A stretch of DNA of 64,000 bases from the NCBI GenBank assembly GCA_021307315.1, contig JAJSPD010000014.1, positions 1 through 64,000 of the forward strand, in the 5' to 3' direction. The notes beneath the pieces are model-generated. The model was given only the letters and a program-made list of their open reading frames with translations, had not been told where the DNA came from and did not search any database. The stretch comes from Bisporella sp. PMI_857 (lineage: Eukaryota; Ascomycota; Leotiomycetes; Helotiales; Helotiaceae). A program made the position numbers and the translations under genes. Position 1 is the first letter of the stretch; the number at the start of each line of letters is the position of its first letter. Positions 11,645 through 22,498 of this stretch are shown piece by piece.

Positions 11645-12152
11645 AGTTACCGTTGATGGGATTGAATTTGACCACAATGCTGATGTTCAACTTGGTAACA
11701 TATAGTCCTCACAGGTGAAGTAAGCGGTTGAAACAATCAGATTTGTTAGCAGAAGCTTAGGTTAAGTCAAATCCGTCTTCTGGTTCGCTGTCATGGGATT
11801 ATGGTGGGATGGAGCTATCCACTATTCCTGGTCGGCTTCGGGTGGGGGTGGAGGACCTCTCATATCCTGCCAAACCCGTAAACTGTATGAATCAACAAAT
11901 GCCGACGACTACGACCGGAAGAGTCTAGAACACCCTTATTACTCAGTTTTGTGTTGAAGATAAATAGAATGAGGCTCGGGTACCTAGTATTGTGTTGGGA
12001 AATGATGCAATGAAGCAGATATAATAAATACAGGGGTAACCCATTTTCATGACTGATAAATTATCGTCTTGTAATTTCACTCTATTACACTACTACTTCC
12101 ATTACTTACCAGTGTTTTTTTTTTAATTTGGTAGCAACAGACAATAAAAGCT
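11645..12152. promoter_or_regulatory. Divergent promoter, hydrolase / HisD-like dehydrogenase
   Basis: 508 bp separate two opposed start codons. The stretch ends in a T-run (12114-12124) shortly before the HisD-like ATG. No named operator is visible. Confidence 0.45.
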
Positions 12153-13607
12153 ATGCCTCGACACCTTCTATCCCCTGTTCCTGCACAGAACGGAGCTTCT
12201 GCTCCGCAATCGAACAGTAATGTTTCCACCGTCGTTACAGGAGTCATTGACGAAATCCGCGCAAAGGGTGATGCGGCCGTGCGTTCTTATTCTGAAAAAT
12301 TTGATAAATGGTCACCGCCAAACTTTAAGCTCTCCAAAGACGAAATCGCAGCCATCATTAAGTCTTTACCCGAGCAGGTGATCAGCGATATCAAAGAGGT
12401 CCAGAACAATGTTCGGACTTTTGCTGAAGCCCAGAAGAGTAGCTTGAAGGATTTTGAGCTTGAGATTCAGCCCGGCGTCTTTCTGGGACAAAAGAATGTG
12501 CCAATCAACTCTGTAGGAGCGTGCGTCTAGGCGTGAGACCTCTCTGATGCTGTTAAATTACTTACTCCATCATTTCAGATATATTCCTGGTGGTCGATAT
12601 CCGCTTTTGGCGTCAGCCCATATGACTATTCTCACCGCAAAAGTAGCTGGCGTTCCTCATGTATCAGCCTTCACGCCACCAATAAAGGGCGAGATCCCAG
12701 CTGCGACGGTCGCGGCAATGGCTCTCGCTGGTGCCGATGACATCTATATTCTCGGTGGTGTGCAAGCCGTCGCAGCGATGGCGATCGGTACAGAAACGAT
12801 TACCAAGGTTGACTTCATCGCAGGCCCCGGCAACGCTTACGTGGCAGAGGCAAAACGCCAGTTCTTTGGAACTGTTGGCATTGATTTGTTTGCGGGCCCA
12901 ACTGAAGTTCTCATCGTTGCGGATGGGGAGGCAGATCCCTTTACCATTGCAACAGATCTTTTGAGCCAAGCAGAGCATGGCCCAGACACGCCTGCGGTCT
13001 TAATCACAACGTCGGAAGAGGTAGGAAAGAAATCGATTGAACTTGTAGATATTATTTTACAGAACATGCCAACGGGAGATATCGCATCTGTGAGTTGGAA
13101 GAACTTTGGCGAGGTGGTGCTTGCCAAAGACCTTGATGAAGCTTACTCGGTTGCCGACTCTTACGCTAGCGAGCACGTTCAGATATTGACGCAAAAGCCA
13201 AGAGAGGCATTAGAAAAGATGAAACACTACGGGGCCCTTTTCCTTGGAGAGAATACTTGTGTTTCTTATGGTGATAAGGTAAGTCTTGCCACTAAGAATT
13301 GAAACGTCCAGGTCGTAACTTAGTCAATTAGGTTATCGGAACAAACCACGTACTCCCCACCCGGGGGGCTGCGCGCTACACTGGAGGGCTTTGGGTAGGA
13401 AAGTACTTAAGAACAGTGACCTACCAGGAAGTGAAATCCCCGGAAGCTAGTGGTGAGCTAGGTCGGTTATGTGGACGGGCAGCGAGGGTGGAAAAGTTTG
13501 AAGGACACGCCAGGTCGGGCGATTTGCGAGCTTACCATAATCTGGGAGATAAGTTTGAGTGGATAGAGGTAGCAAAGAATAAGGCACAGACCACGGGGAG
13601 CTCATAG
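12153..13607 (+). CDS. Stand-alone histidinol-dehydrogenase-family NAD(P)-dependent dehydrogenase
   Basis: Three exons (12153-12520, 12579-13278, 13332-13607) give 447 aa. Family residues are present: IRAKGDAAVRSYSEKFD at the N-terminus, YIPGGRYPLLASAHMT, the FIAGPGNAYVAEAKR nucleotide region, and AGPTEVLI. SQAEHGPDT carries the Gln and His of the metal site, ASEHVQI the catalytic Glu-His pair, TNHVLPT follows, and a terminal FEGHAR carries the last metal His. Fungal histidine biosynthesis normally uses the HisD domain of the multidomain HIS4 protein. A monofunctional copy in an enzyme cluster is therefore more likely a bacterial-type dehydrogenase recruited for another alcohol (for example HpsN-type dehydrogenases). 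That role is inference. Confidence 0.88.
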
Positions 13608-13801
13608 CAAGACTTTTAGACTATACAGTGTAGCCCGCATTTGCGTCTGGGTATAATGAAGTTTAGCATGAAAAAATGAAACTGTAGAATTCTGTAATGT
13701 AGTGGATAAATGTCGTTTCATCCATATAAAATTTAATTCTATGCTGAATACCGACTATAAAATTTTCTTTCCCGCTTTTAAAATCACCAGAGAACTAATG
13801 C

Positions 13802-16800
13802 TTAATTGCTTAGATTACAAAGTATATACATGCTCGCTGCGCCTAATTCCTTCATCAACTGGCTTAGATTTTCGGACAGTGGAGACAGAGGAGGCACTTG
13901 GCTTTCTCCTTGGGCGGTTCTGGCCGGCTTGCCCCTAAGGATCTGCGAGATGTTTGCCATGACTTCATCGGAATTCGAAAGCTTTGTTAGATTGGATGGC
14001 TGTTCTTCAACTCCTTTATCTATGGTTGATTTGGAAAAGCACGGGATCCCACGTTGAAACTCAACGAACTGCTGGACTTCATGACTATCCTCACCATCGA
14101 GGCAGACAAGCTCCTGGGCGTTCGCCATATGGCCATCTATAGCTTCCATTCCCGAAGTCACCGACAGCATACCATAAACCCAAAATACTAGACTTGCGTG
14201 GTAGACTGCTATGGCAGTAAAGTCGCGTAATTGGTGGGAGTATAATAATTTAGCAGATCTGATGATTTGCCCCGCATACCACACAGCTTGACGAGCCTCG
14301 CGACGCGTGATCCATTGTGTTAAGGAAGGATACACTCGCCGTGCATCCTCCTCGCCTTCTTTGCCAGCAAACAGCTGCAAGTCGTCAAAGGAGACGTGAA
14401 GATGCATAAGGAGAAGATCCATAAGCATTCGTGGGCTCGGGGATGCACCAGCTGTCCCGTTGTATGTTTTAGCGTTGACACCAAACCGAAGTAAAAGCTG
14501 TAGTAGCTCCTGGTGTCTATGGTTTTGGATCAAAACACCACTATGTAGCTCCGGGGGAGGGTAGGCTTTCGTAATTGAACTCATTCGGCTGAACTCTTGA
14601 ATGAGGCCAGAAAGTCCATAGCAAACAATAGCCGTCGAGAGATCTAAGTCAATGAAATCTTTGAAAGCGATGAGTGGCGAAACATTATAAAGACATTGTG
14701 GTAGAGCTGGAACACGATCCAAAGATTGAGGCCTTTTTGAGAGGAATATGCCTTTCCATGCGATAGCGTTCTTTGCAAGCCAGAGTGTTCGACAAGCTGG
14801 AAATGGAAGGGTCAGTTCTGCATACGAGATACCCATGTTAATCAATAGCGACATCGAAGATTGAGCATCTCGTATGAAAAGATGGAATACGAGTCTACCA
14901 AGCGTTAGAATGAGGTAGGCAAGTGGAACAGCATAACCACCTTTTGAATGATTCTTGTAACACCCATTCTCTCCATTTCATACTGAGTATTTCACCTTCG
15001 TCGCTCGGAAGAGGAACAATAAGTGGGTATCCAGACCGGAGAAAGCGACCTCTTCGACGAAACATCTTCTGCCCTTAGCAATACACCACAATGCGGATAA
15101 TGATCAGCTTACAGTTATCAAAACCTGAGAGAGACTCTCTGCTAGCTCGATTCTCCGTTTATTACCGCTCCAAAGTCCAGCATCAAGATTCAAAGCAAAG
15201 GCTTGCAGGAGACCGAGGTCGTTTGTTAAAGAATTGTCTTGTTCAAACTGTACTTGTCAGCTATGAATACAATATTGGCAGTGTATTTACTGTAGCTTGA
15301 AAAGAAATGCGTATGGATTCCTGAATAGCAAATCCAAACTTCCGAATGGACGGCGATGTAGAGAGAAGAGCACCAGCGGCGATACATCCCCCTATGACCT
15401 CTGGTCGTTGTTCTGAAATACGGAAAGTGGGTAGGTGAACCCAGGTGTCAGAATGCGCAAGATGAGATCCCAAAAATGAATGCATAAGGATCTCAAGAAA
15501 CTCGGCAGTTGGGAATGATGACACCACTTTGGAAAACTCAGACCTGGGGCAATTCCGAAGAAGCATGGCTAGAACTTGATCTCGGGCCTCAGTACCAAGC
15601 GTTTCAGTTATAACTTGGATATGGGCCTGAAAATGCGATTGGGGGCTTGCCACGTCCTCCCTAGGTAATGCAAAATCAAGATGTTGACTGGGACTTTTTT
15701 CATCCCACGTTGGAGCCCAACACCACAGCGACTTACGGAAAGCCTCTATTCCAAGTCCTACACCCGTTAAAGCTCGACTTTGTGGCGGGTCATCAGTCTG
15801 TATTGACGAGCTGATCGGTGGTACAAAAGTGGTCTCTAGGTCAACGGCGGCTTCCGCCATCGGCAAAGGCGTTATTTGAATGACAGCCTTGCCTTGAAAA
15901 TATTGCATTACGTCATAGTCACTATCATTGAGCTCCATATTCTCCTCTAGGCCAAAGTCAAATAGGTTGCGGTAGCCGCCATACGGAGTTGCAGTTCCGT
16001 TACCATGAGCAGAGATGGCTTCTGTATTGTAAGGCTCTGTGGCTGTTGATCCCATGATCTCTTTTAAGAAGTCTGCTAGGGAATTATCAATAGGTGGAAA
16101 TAAAGCCATTGAATCTTCGTCAGACCTATGCGGCATGAAGGAGTGGTAGCCTAATGATATTTTGTGTAAGTCATCTAGCTGTAGACGATGATGACTGCTT
16201 CAGGCTTACCAGCGTCACGGTTAACAGTTCCGGCACCGTCTGCTATGTCCGCGATTGGAGTATTAGAATTATGAGAGGAGTTGGATCCAGCTCTATCTTG
16301 CTCTTCAGCCAATGCGGCGAGCTCGATACTTGAAGCTCCAAAAGGCGCAACAATGTTCTTTGGATCATATAACGAGGAGTCAGAAAAGCGTTGTGCGGTT
16401 TGTGAGTGATCGGATTCGAAGGTACGGGTAGATGTAGAAGTTGATGATGAGCGTATCTGAGAGTTGCCGGATTCGTTATACACACAAGCGATTCCCTTTC
16501 GCTGGCACCGTTGGCAAGGCTTTTCTTCCTTACACTTCAACTTTGCTACAGCACATGCAGCACAGGCTTGACTAACACGACCATTTCGCTGTGGACGAAC
16601 TTGATTTTGGCCGTCATGGGTTAAATTACTACCGCTGTCTAAATGTCCTTGGGCATGGCGCTTCAAGAGATCACTATATGAAGCCGAAATATTAGCTACA
16701 TAACTCGTTCAATGCAAGAACAAGCCTCTGAGACGTTCAAAAAAAGGGTAGGTTGGACTAACGGGCGTGAAAAGCTCTTATTACAGACTGTGCAGGTGTA

Positions 16801-17083
16801 TGGCTTTTCCGCGGTATCTGAAGCGTGTAGATTGTTAGCAAGGAAGCTGTCAAAATATTTGCTCCACATAGCAGAGCCGCGTCGTAGCATACTCACGTGA
16901 ACGGAAATGACGGGAGAGATGGTCGATACGGGAATAGGAGCGCGAGCATATGCTGCATGGAAAAGAGCCATTGGACTGCTGCCGGTTTTTGATGTGGTTT
17001 GTAGCTGCAGCGTCGACCATAACATGGTCGTTAGACGTATTACTCACATCGTGTACTGAATTAATGTCCATGTCCATGGCCAT
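13802..17083 (-). CDS. Transcription factor with two C2H2 fingers, a Zn2Cys6 cluster and a fungal_trans domain
   Basis: Seven exons (17083-16897, 16817-16763, 16673-16210, 16150-15291, 15247-15125, 15068-14941, 14894-13802) give 969 aa. Finger 1 is FPCSICSRSYSRIDHLSRHF. A TAEKPY linker joins it to finger 2 (YTCTVCNKSFSRPDLLKRH, split by two introns). Within ~25 residues follows a binuclear cluster: CAACAVAKLKC and CQRCQRKGIAC. A low-complexity Ser/Thr region leads into the fungal-specific middle homology domain, seen in ILMHSFLGSHLAHSDTWVHLPTF, LQAFALNLDAGLWSG and LLINMGISYAELTLPFP. It sits inside the cluster and is the obvious candidate pathway regulator. Its 5' region contains two CACGTG sites. 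Confidence 0.9.
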
Positions 17084-17169
17084 CGTCGGTGATCATCGAC
17101 AATCAAGGAGGCCATGGAATCTTAATTGAACCAACAAGAAGTAGTTACTGTACACCGGACGGCGTGGCA

Positions 17170-17260
17170 TGTGATACCTAGATAGGTAGCTAGGTAGGGA
17201 GGTCAGTAGGGAGTTGGAAGATAGGTTGGAAGGTAGGTAGACTGGTAGTCAAGTTGGTTA
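17170..17260. repeat. TAGG/TAGGTAG-rich simple-sequence tract
   Basis: About 90 bp are dominated by imperfect TAGG and GGTAG units (for example GATAGGTAGCTAGGTAGGGA), ending near 17260. It lies ~90-180 bp upstream of the transcription-factor start codon, within its 5' region. Confidence 0.6.
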
Positions 17261-17410
17261 GCATACACTTGGAATCCGAGACGAACAGAGTAGTATGGTG
17301 CTCAGAGTTGGACACACACACTCACACTGCCGCGTAGCACAAGAGTAGCGACATGGGTTCTTTGATGAAACTAAAACACAGATGCGGGGTAGGAGTTCCG
17401 AGGGTCACGT

Positions 17411-17462
17411 CACGTGTCAAGGGCTCCCTTTTCAGACAGCAGAATCTTATCTCCATCACGTG
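17411..17462. promoter_or_regulatory. Two CACGTG E-box palindromes
   Basis: CACGTG occurs at 17411-17416 and 17457-17462, 46 bp apart, about 330-380 bp upstream of the transcription-factor start. CACGTG is the classical bHLH-binding E-box. That these two act on this gene is inference from spacing and position only. Confidence 0.3.
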
Positions 17463-17951
17463 ATAAATATAGACAGGTATCATTATGCAAAATTATGCCG
17501 AGAGTTATATGGATCTTCTCGTTACTAATTTGACGCTATAGCTACCTTCTGTTCTACGAAATTATACGCATTTGTGTTTAAGTTACCCCCTTCCTCGCAG
17601 AAAATAATATATCCACAATTACTATGTTGACGGCATCAAATCAAGCTTGATTCGTTTTAGTGCAACTTCTCAGTTAAAGTGAAAGTATCCTTAGCTGATA
17701 CTTTGTAGATTCAATCTTTGGATTGCTCAGCATCCTGTGGCATTTTCTTTTTCATCAGCCCAGACAATCTGGAACACAGGCGAGACGACAGCAGATATGC
17801 TACTATTGAGATACTGCCCGTGGATTTGCCTGCTTTAGAACACCAAAGTCTTTTCATCCAGCCTTCCAACAAATCTCGATTGAGTCCAATAAAATGTACA
17901 GAAGCTTGTAGACAAATATATACTGCATCTCATGAAACAGCTGATAATTCT

Positions 17952-20369
17952 TTACTCCAGTCTTTGCGCAGATGAGACATCTGGCACACCTCTCCCTTCC
18001 ACAACTTTTGCCCCTACAATCTCGTAAATAGGAATATCAGCAAGCACTGATACAATATAGTACAAAGTTGGCAGAGCTTCCTGATCTAGCTTATCAAATT
18101 TGATGCTCGCCCTTTGAGACACCTCCACCTTGGTCACCGTGCTGGGATGCTTGGCCGACTCCTCCTTGTGGGGCACCATCACCGGATATTCTACTTCAGG
18201 TGTATCACGTACTCCAACCTTGGGCACGTATCTATACACAAGGATTCCCTCATCATCCTCACCTCCGATCGTTCCCTTAGTGGTTGATGTGTCAACCGCC
18301 TCGAGGCCCTCGAGCTTGAAGTCGCAGAACTTGGCGCCCTGCCAGCTCGCTGACATAAAGTATCCATGACTTCGACGGTTAATGTCAATCGCACAGTACA
18401 CCTTTGGCATTCCAATCTCGTCTCTACCCGTAATGATTGGGTCTGCTAAACTTTCCATGAGGACGGGCATATGTGTGCCTCTGACCACTGTTCCGTCGGC
18501 CTTGGTGTATTTCACACCATGAATGTACAAGCCAAAGTGATTGTATCCTCCACCACCGAGCCACCGCATGTTTCCAAGCGTAGTGGTTGAGAAGCTTGCA
18601 TATGCAACGGTCCCTGGAGATTCGAATTGAAAGGATGCCGTGGGGAAGAGATTTTGGAGGAAAGTTCGACTCGTTTTGAACTTTATGGAAGCCGTTCTGA
18701 AGGTTTGCTGCTGAGATGGGTGTGGATTTCCTAAGACGTCCTGTCTGGGCCCTGGCGCAGGTCCAAAGGCAACCGGAGAGCGCCAATAGAGATGAGGATT
18801 CTTTGCCGCTTGCCATTTTTTGAACAGGTTTGTGGAATTGTCCCATTCGTCGTGACCAAAATTGTAGTTAGTGTATTCCATCACTGTTCCCATTAGATAC
18901 GTCGAAGAAGATTCAATTATTGAGAACTTACTATCCACTCGAACTTCGCCGTCTTTTAGATCTCCGCCCGCCTGACGCGAATATTCCTGGATCCGATGAG
19001 CTCGCTTTAGTCTGATTTCCTCGTACAACTTTAAACGTTCTGGGACTTCATTTGCGGTCGTTCCCAGAGGAAGTACAACGCCGAGTGCCGCGGCATCTTC
19101 CATCGCTATACCGCCCCCTTGACCTTGGTCTGTAAGAGTTAGTCATGCCCCAAAAAATGATAAGGATGGTTTAATTACGTGGCAGGAATGGATGGGCAGC
19201 ATCTCCCAATAGAGCCAATCGTGTGTGAATCCATGTATCGAGTGGCTCCATATCTAGAAGCTTCCAAACTTTCAAACTATTAGGATCGGCCTTGCGGAAG
19301 AGCGCAAGGAGTCTTGAATCAAATCCATCGTACACCTTCAACAACTGCTCGAGAGAAGCTTGTCGGTTCCATTCTATTAAAGTTAGTCTTCCATCTTTAA
19401 CTCACTTCTCAACCAATAATGCACAGCATACCTGTTTCCCCTCCTTGCGACTCGCTATCAGGATGTATGCATACAAAGTTCAAAAGATCATTTCCATCAC
19501 AAGGGTACATTACAACTCGTCGATTTTCATCGTACCATATTGAGAGCTCATTATCCTGTCTGAAGAGCTTTGCAGATTCAGGGTCTTCTAGAGCAATTTT
19601 CCGAGCGATCAGGAAACGGAATGCCGCTTTCCCTGACGGAACCAAAATGCTTGGCTTTCCCTGGACTGCAGCTCGCGTCTTGGACTGTAATATTATTTAG
19701 TTAATATACTATCAAGCTACGCGCAAGGCTTATACTTACGTAGATGCCGTCCGCTCCCAAAACCAAATCTGAAGCAATTATTTCTCCGTTCTCCAAGGTT
19801 ATTGTCGCATTGCTTGGGTCCACATTCAGAACCTTACTAGACGTATTTAGAGCCACTGGTTTGCCTTCTCCAGCTGTATTTGTGGCTATATCTTTGAGTT
19901 TGTCATGGAGGCGCACTCTATGGACGAGTTGCCACGGATGCTGCCATTGCTTATTTGCTTCTATCAGATTGACTTTCCTTTTCTCAACACCCTCTTTATT
20001 ATACTCCACCAGCCCTTGCATCTCAACAGCACCAAAGTCTTCTGCATTGATCCCCAGGCGACGAAGAATCCCATTACTGTTTGGTGCTAGATGAATTGCG
20101 GCTCCCGTTTCGTTCACAAATCTAGATTGCTCGTATATCTAAAGCTTGTCAATACTCCCCTCGTGTGTAAGGCGAATTTATAAAAGATGACTTACGGAAA
20201 CATTGTGACCATTCCGCCTGAGGTATATGGCAGTCGTGAGACCTCCAATGCCGGCTCCAACAATGGTGACATTCAAAGGTGTAGAGCCGTGCACACCATT
20301 ACCATTGCTATCTGGTATGCGGGATCCCACCATCGTGTTATTCTCTGGATTGTAAAATTTTGTCGCCAT
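17952..20369 (-). CDS. FAD-dependent monooxygenase fused to an acetoacetate-decarboxylase-like domain
   Basis: Five exons (20369-20196, 20138-19740, 19684-19432, 19373-19179, 19129-17952) encode 732 aa. Residues ~34-400 are a salicylate-hydroxylase-type group A monooxygenase: VTIVGAGIGGLTTAIYL (dinucleotide-binding), LGADGIYSKTR (DG motif), LALLGDAAHPFLP (GD motif) and HQGQGGGIAMEDA. Residues ~500-732 match the acetoacetate decarboxylase fold: PGTVAYASFSTTTLGNMRWL, YNHFGLYIHGV, and ITGRDEIGMPKVYCAID. The Lys at ~583 lies where ADC has its Schiff-base lysine. The intron-free last exon carries the end of the monooxygenase and the whole ADC part, so this is a real fusion, not two adjacent genes. 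Hydroxylation of an aromatic or beta-keto substrate followed by decarboxylation is a plausible combined role (inference). It shares a 459 bp divergent promoter with the next SDR. Confidence 0.9.
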
Positions 20370-20828
20370 GATATCTATGCTGCACTGAAATGAGGAAGGA
20401 AGAAATGTGAAGTGATTAGGCAGCTCTCAAGACAAATTATTATTTAGATCCGCCGTTAGCTCAACGGAACAGAGGACTGGTTGAAAGTCTTGTTCCGGCG
20501 GGTGTGACAGGTTAATAACATGGTTTACCATACGATAATTACAACTTACTGGTACATTTACTCTCCCATGACCGTTAATGGCCCACAATCGGCAACCAAG
20601 TACGGGCCACCCTCGGGAGGATGTGGAGGAGCAAGCGCAGTCACATGACTCGGTGTTACGAAACCCGTGCATGTCCAATCCTTGGCTGCGGGACCGAAAG
20701 CAGGTTAGTCCCTGATTTTGGCGTCAACCATTACATGTAGGAACAGGCTCAGTTCCAATATCAATACCTCCCCATCTGCATTCATTTTGAAACATTCTGC
20801 AATAGCCAGGTGCAGGAACTCTCCAGGC
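20370..20828. promoter_or_regulatory. Divergent promoter, monooxygenase-ADC fusion / SDR
   Basis: Opposed start codons are 459 bp apart. In-frame codons upstream of the SDR ATG contain no earlier ATG. No specific site is recognised. Confidence 0.45.
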
Positions 20829-21796
20829 ATGAATACTCCTCCTGCTCTCGTTGCACTCATCACAGCTGGATCTGCCGGCCTGGGGGCAGCGACCGCTCGG
20901 AAGTTTGCATCTGCCGGGATCAGAATTGCGATTAACTATGCAACAAACTCATCTCGTGCTGAAGAGCTTGTCGAGGAGCTCCAAGCAATTTCGCCCCTGC
21001 CGTCAAATCCGCCACAGAAAAACTTTACTGCTATCCGTGCCGATCTTACGAAACACGATGAAATAAAAAAACTCGTAGAGAACACCGTCTCAGAAATGGG
21101 GAAGTTAGACATTATTTTCTCTAATGGTGGGTGGACTAATATACGTGATTTCTCCAATTTGGATGACAATGTCAACGAGGAGGATTGGGACAAGTGTTGG
21201 ACCATGAATGTCAAGTCCCATTTGTGGCTGATACATGCAGCACGTAAGTATTTGGAAGAGAGTGAGGGAGCTTTCATTACTACAGCTAGCCTAGCGGGGG
21301 TAAAGCCCAGTGGTAGTTCCGTGGTATGTGCTCAGATTGACAAGAATTTCATCAAGAACTCCAATGTAACAATTGCAGGCCTATGCTGTTTCCAAAGCGG
21401 CCCAGATCCATCTTGTCAAATCCCTCGCGATAATTGTAAGCCCACGGGTGAGAGTCAACTCAGTTTCGCCTGGTATACTTTTGACTGTAAGATGGCTTCA
21501 CTCATTAAACTATGCTCACGACAGCCAATTGACAGTATCACAGGAATGGGGCCTCAAATTCCCAAAGGAACGCTTGGAAGCAGCACGTAATAAGACGCAA
21601 TTGAAAAAGTTTGCTACCGTAGAGGTAAGTCCCCGTTGTTTCTATTTCTTTAATGTCAGAGACAGGGGCGTCTGGGGCAATTTATCGGGCAGGCTGACCA
21701 CCATGATAGGATGTTGCAGCTCAAGTGTTATGCTATGCGACTAGTCGGACAGTAACTGGTGCAAATGCGGTTATCGATGCTGGGTGGTCTCTGTAA
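20829..21796 (+). CDS. Short-chain dehydrogenase/reductase
   Basis: Four exons (20829-21323, 21379-21486, 21544-21624, 21710-21796) give 256 aa. The nucleotide motif is ITAGSAGLGAATARKFA. The usual NNAG is replaced by SNGG (DIIFSNGGWTN). The catalytic Ser is in TTASLAG and the Tyr/Lys in AYAVSKAAQ, formed across the first intron. The C-terminus (TGANAVIDAGWSL) is typical of the family. Expected activity is NAD(P)-dependent oxidoreduction of a hydroxyl or keto group. The ATG at 20829 is chosen because the only upstream in-frame start is TTG. Confidence 0.88.
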
Positions 21797-22498
21797 TAAA
21801 ATTGATGTGATGAGCGCTTGTCCTTCAGATATTTTATCTGATCTTAATTATCTCCGCAATATCACAGATCGAATAAGATATAAGAAAAAACCTAAGGATA
21901 TCCGAATCACCGAACTCGTTTGAGCACTGCAAGTGAAATGTTATCTGGCATTGCTATAGAGTAATCACAGTATTTATTACTCATCAGTCATGATCTTGAT
22001 CTACGTTATTCGATAGATCTAGTTGAGGTGTCCGCATCAAGTTAGTTCTAGCCTTGACTATAATGTAAATAACTATAATGTCTTGGAGCTTCCCCATAAT
22101 ACCGGTAAGTTCCATTGCGCTTATCTATAATGGTATACATTTTCTCAAACTTCGGACATTCCCCCACTTGCTTTTTCTTGAGGCGTTTCCCCACACCCCA
22201 TATCTCGGCACCCCATGTTTCGGCAATGGTCTCTTTTATTTGGAGTGTCCACTTTCCGACCAGCACAGTCATTTCCCCTGAATCTGACTGCCACCCCAAC
22301 TCCAACCCCAATATCTCAAGCTCTAAACTGGGGGATTTGGTGTTTTCCCCAACCTGGAACCCTTTCAGACTCTCATACGCGCGTTCAGTAACTCATTTGT
22401 GGGCCCGGCCATTGGTTCCCTATATACTACACCTTGATCCCCAGTACGGGGCCTCGACATACAACTACGACACTCAACAGTAAATTACAATCGCAACA
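21797..22498. promoter_or_regulatory. Promoter region of the MFS transporter gene
   Basis: This is a 702 bp gap between tandem genes. A TATATA box-like sequence (CCCTATATACTACACC, about 22419-22434) lies ~65 bp before the transporter ATG. No other feature is supported. Confidence 0.35.

Larger units (their letters stand above)
17084..17951. other. Intergenic, upstream of the transcription factor
   Basis: This lies between the transcription-factor start and the 3' end of the monooxygenase fusion. It contains a TAGG-rich simple-sequence tract and two CACGTG motifs, listed separately. No gene is supported. Confidence 0.5.
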
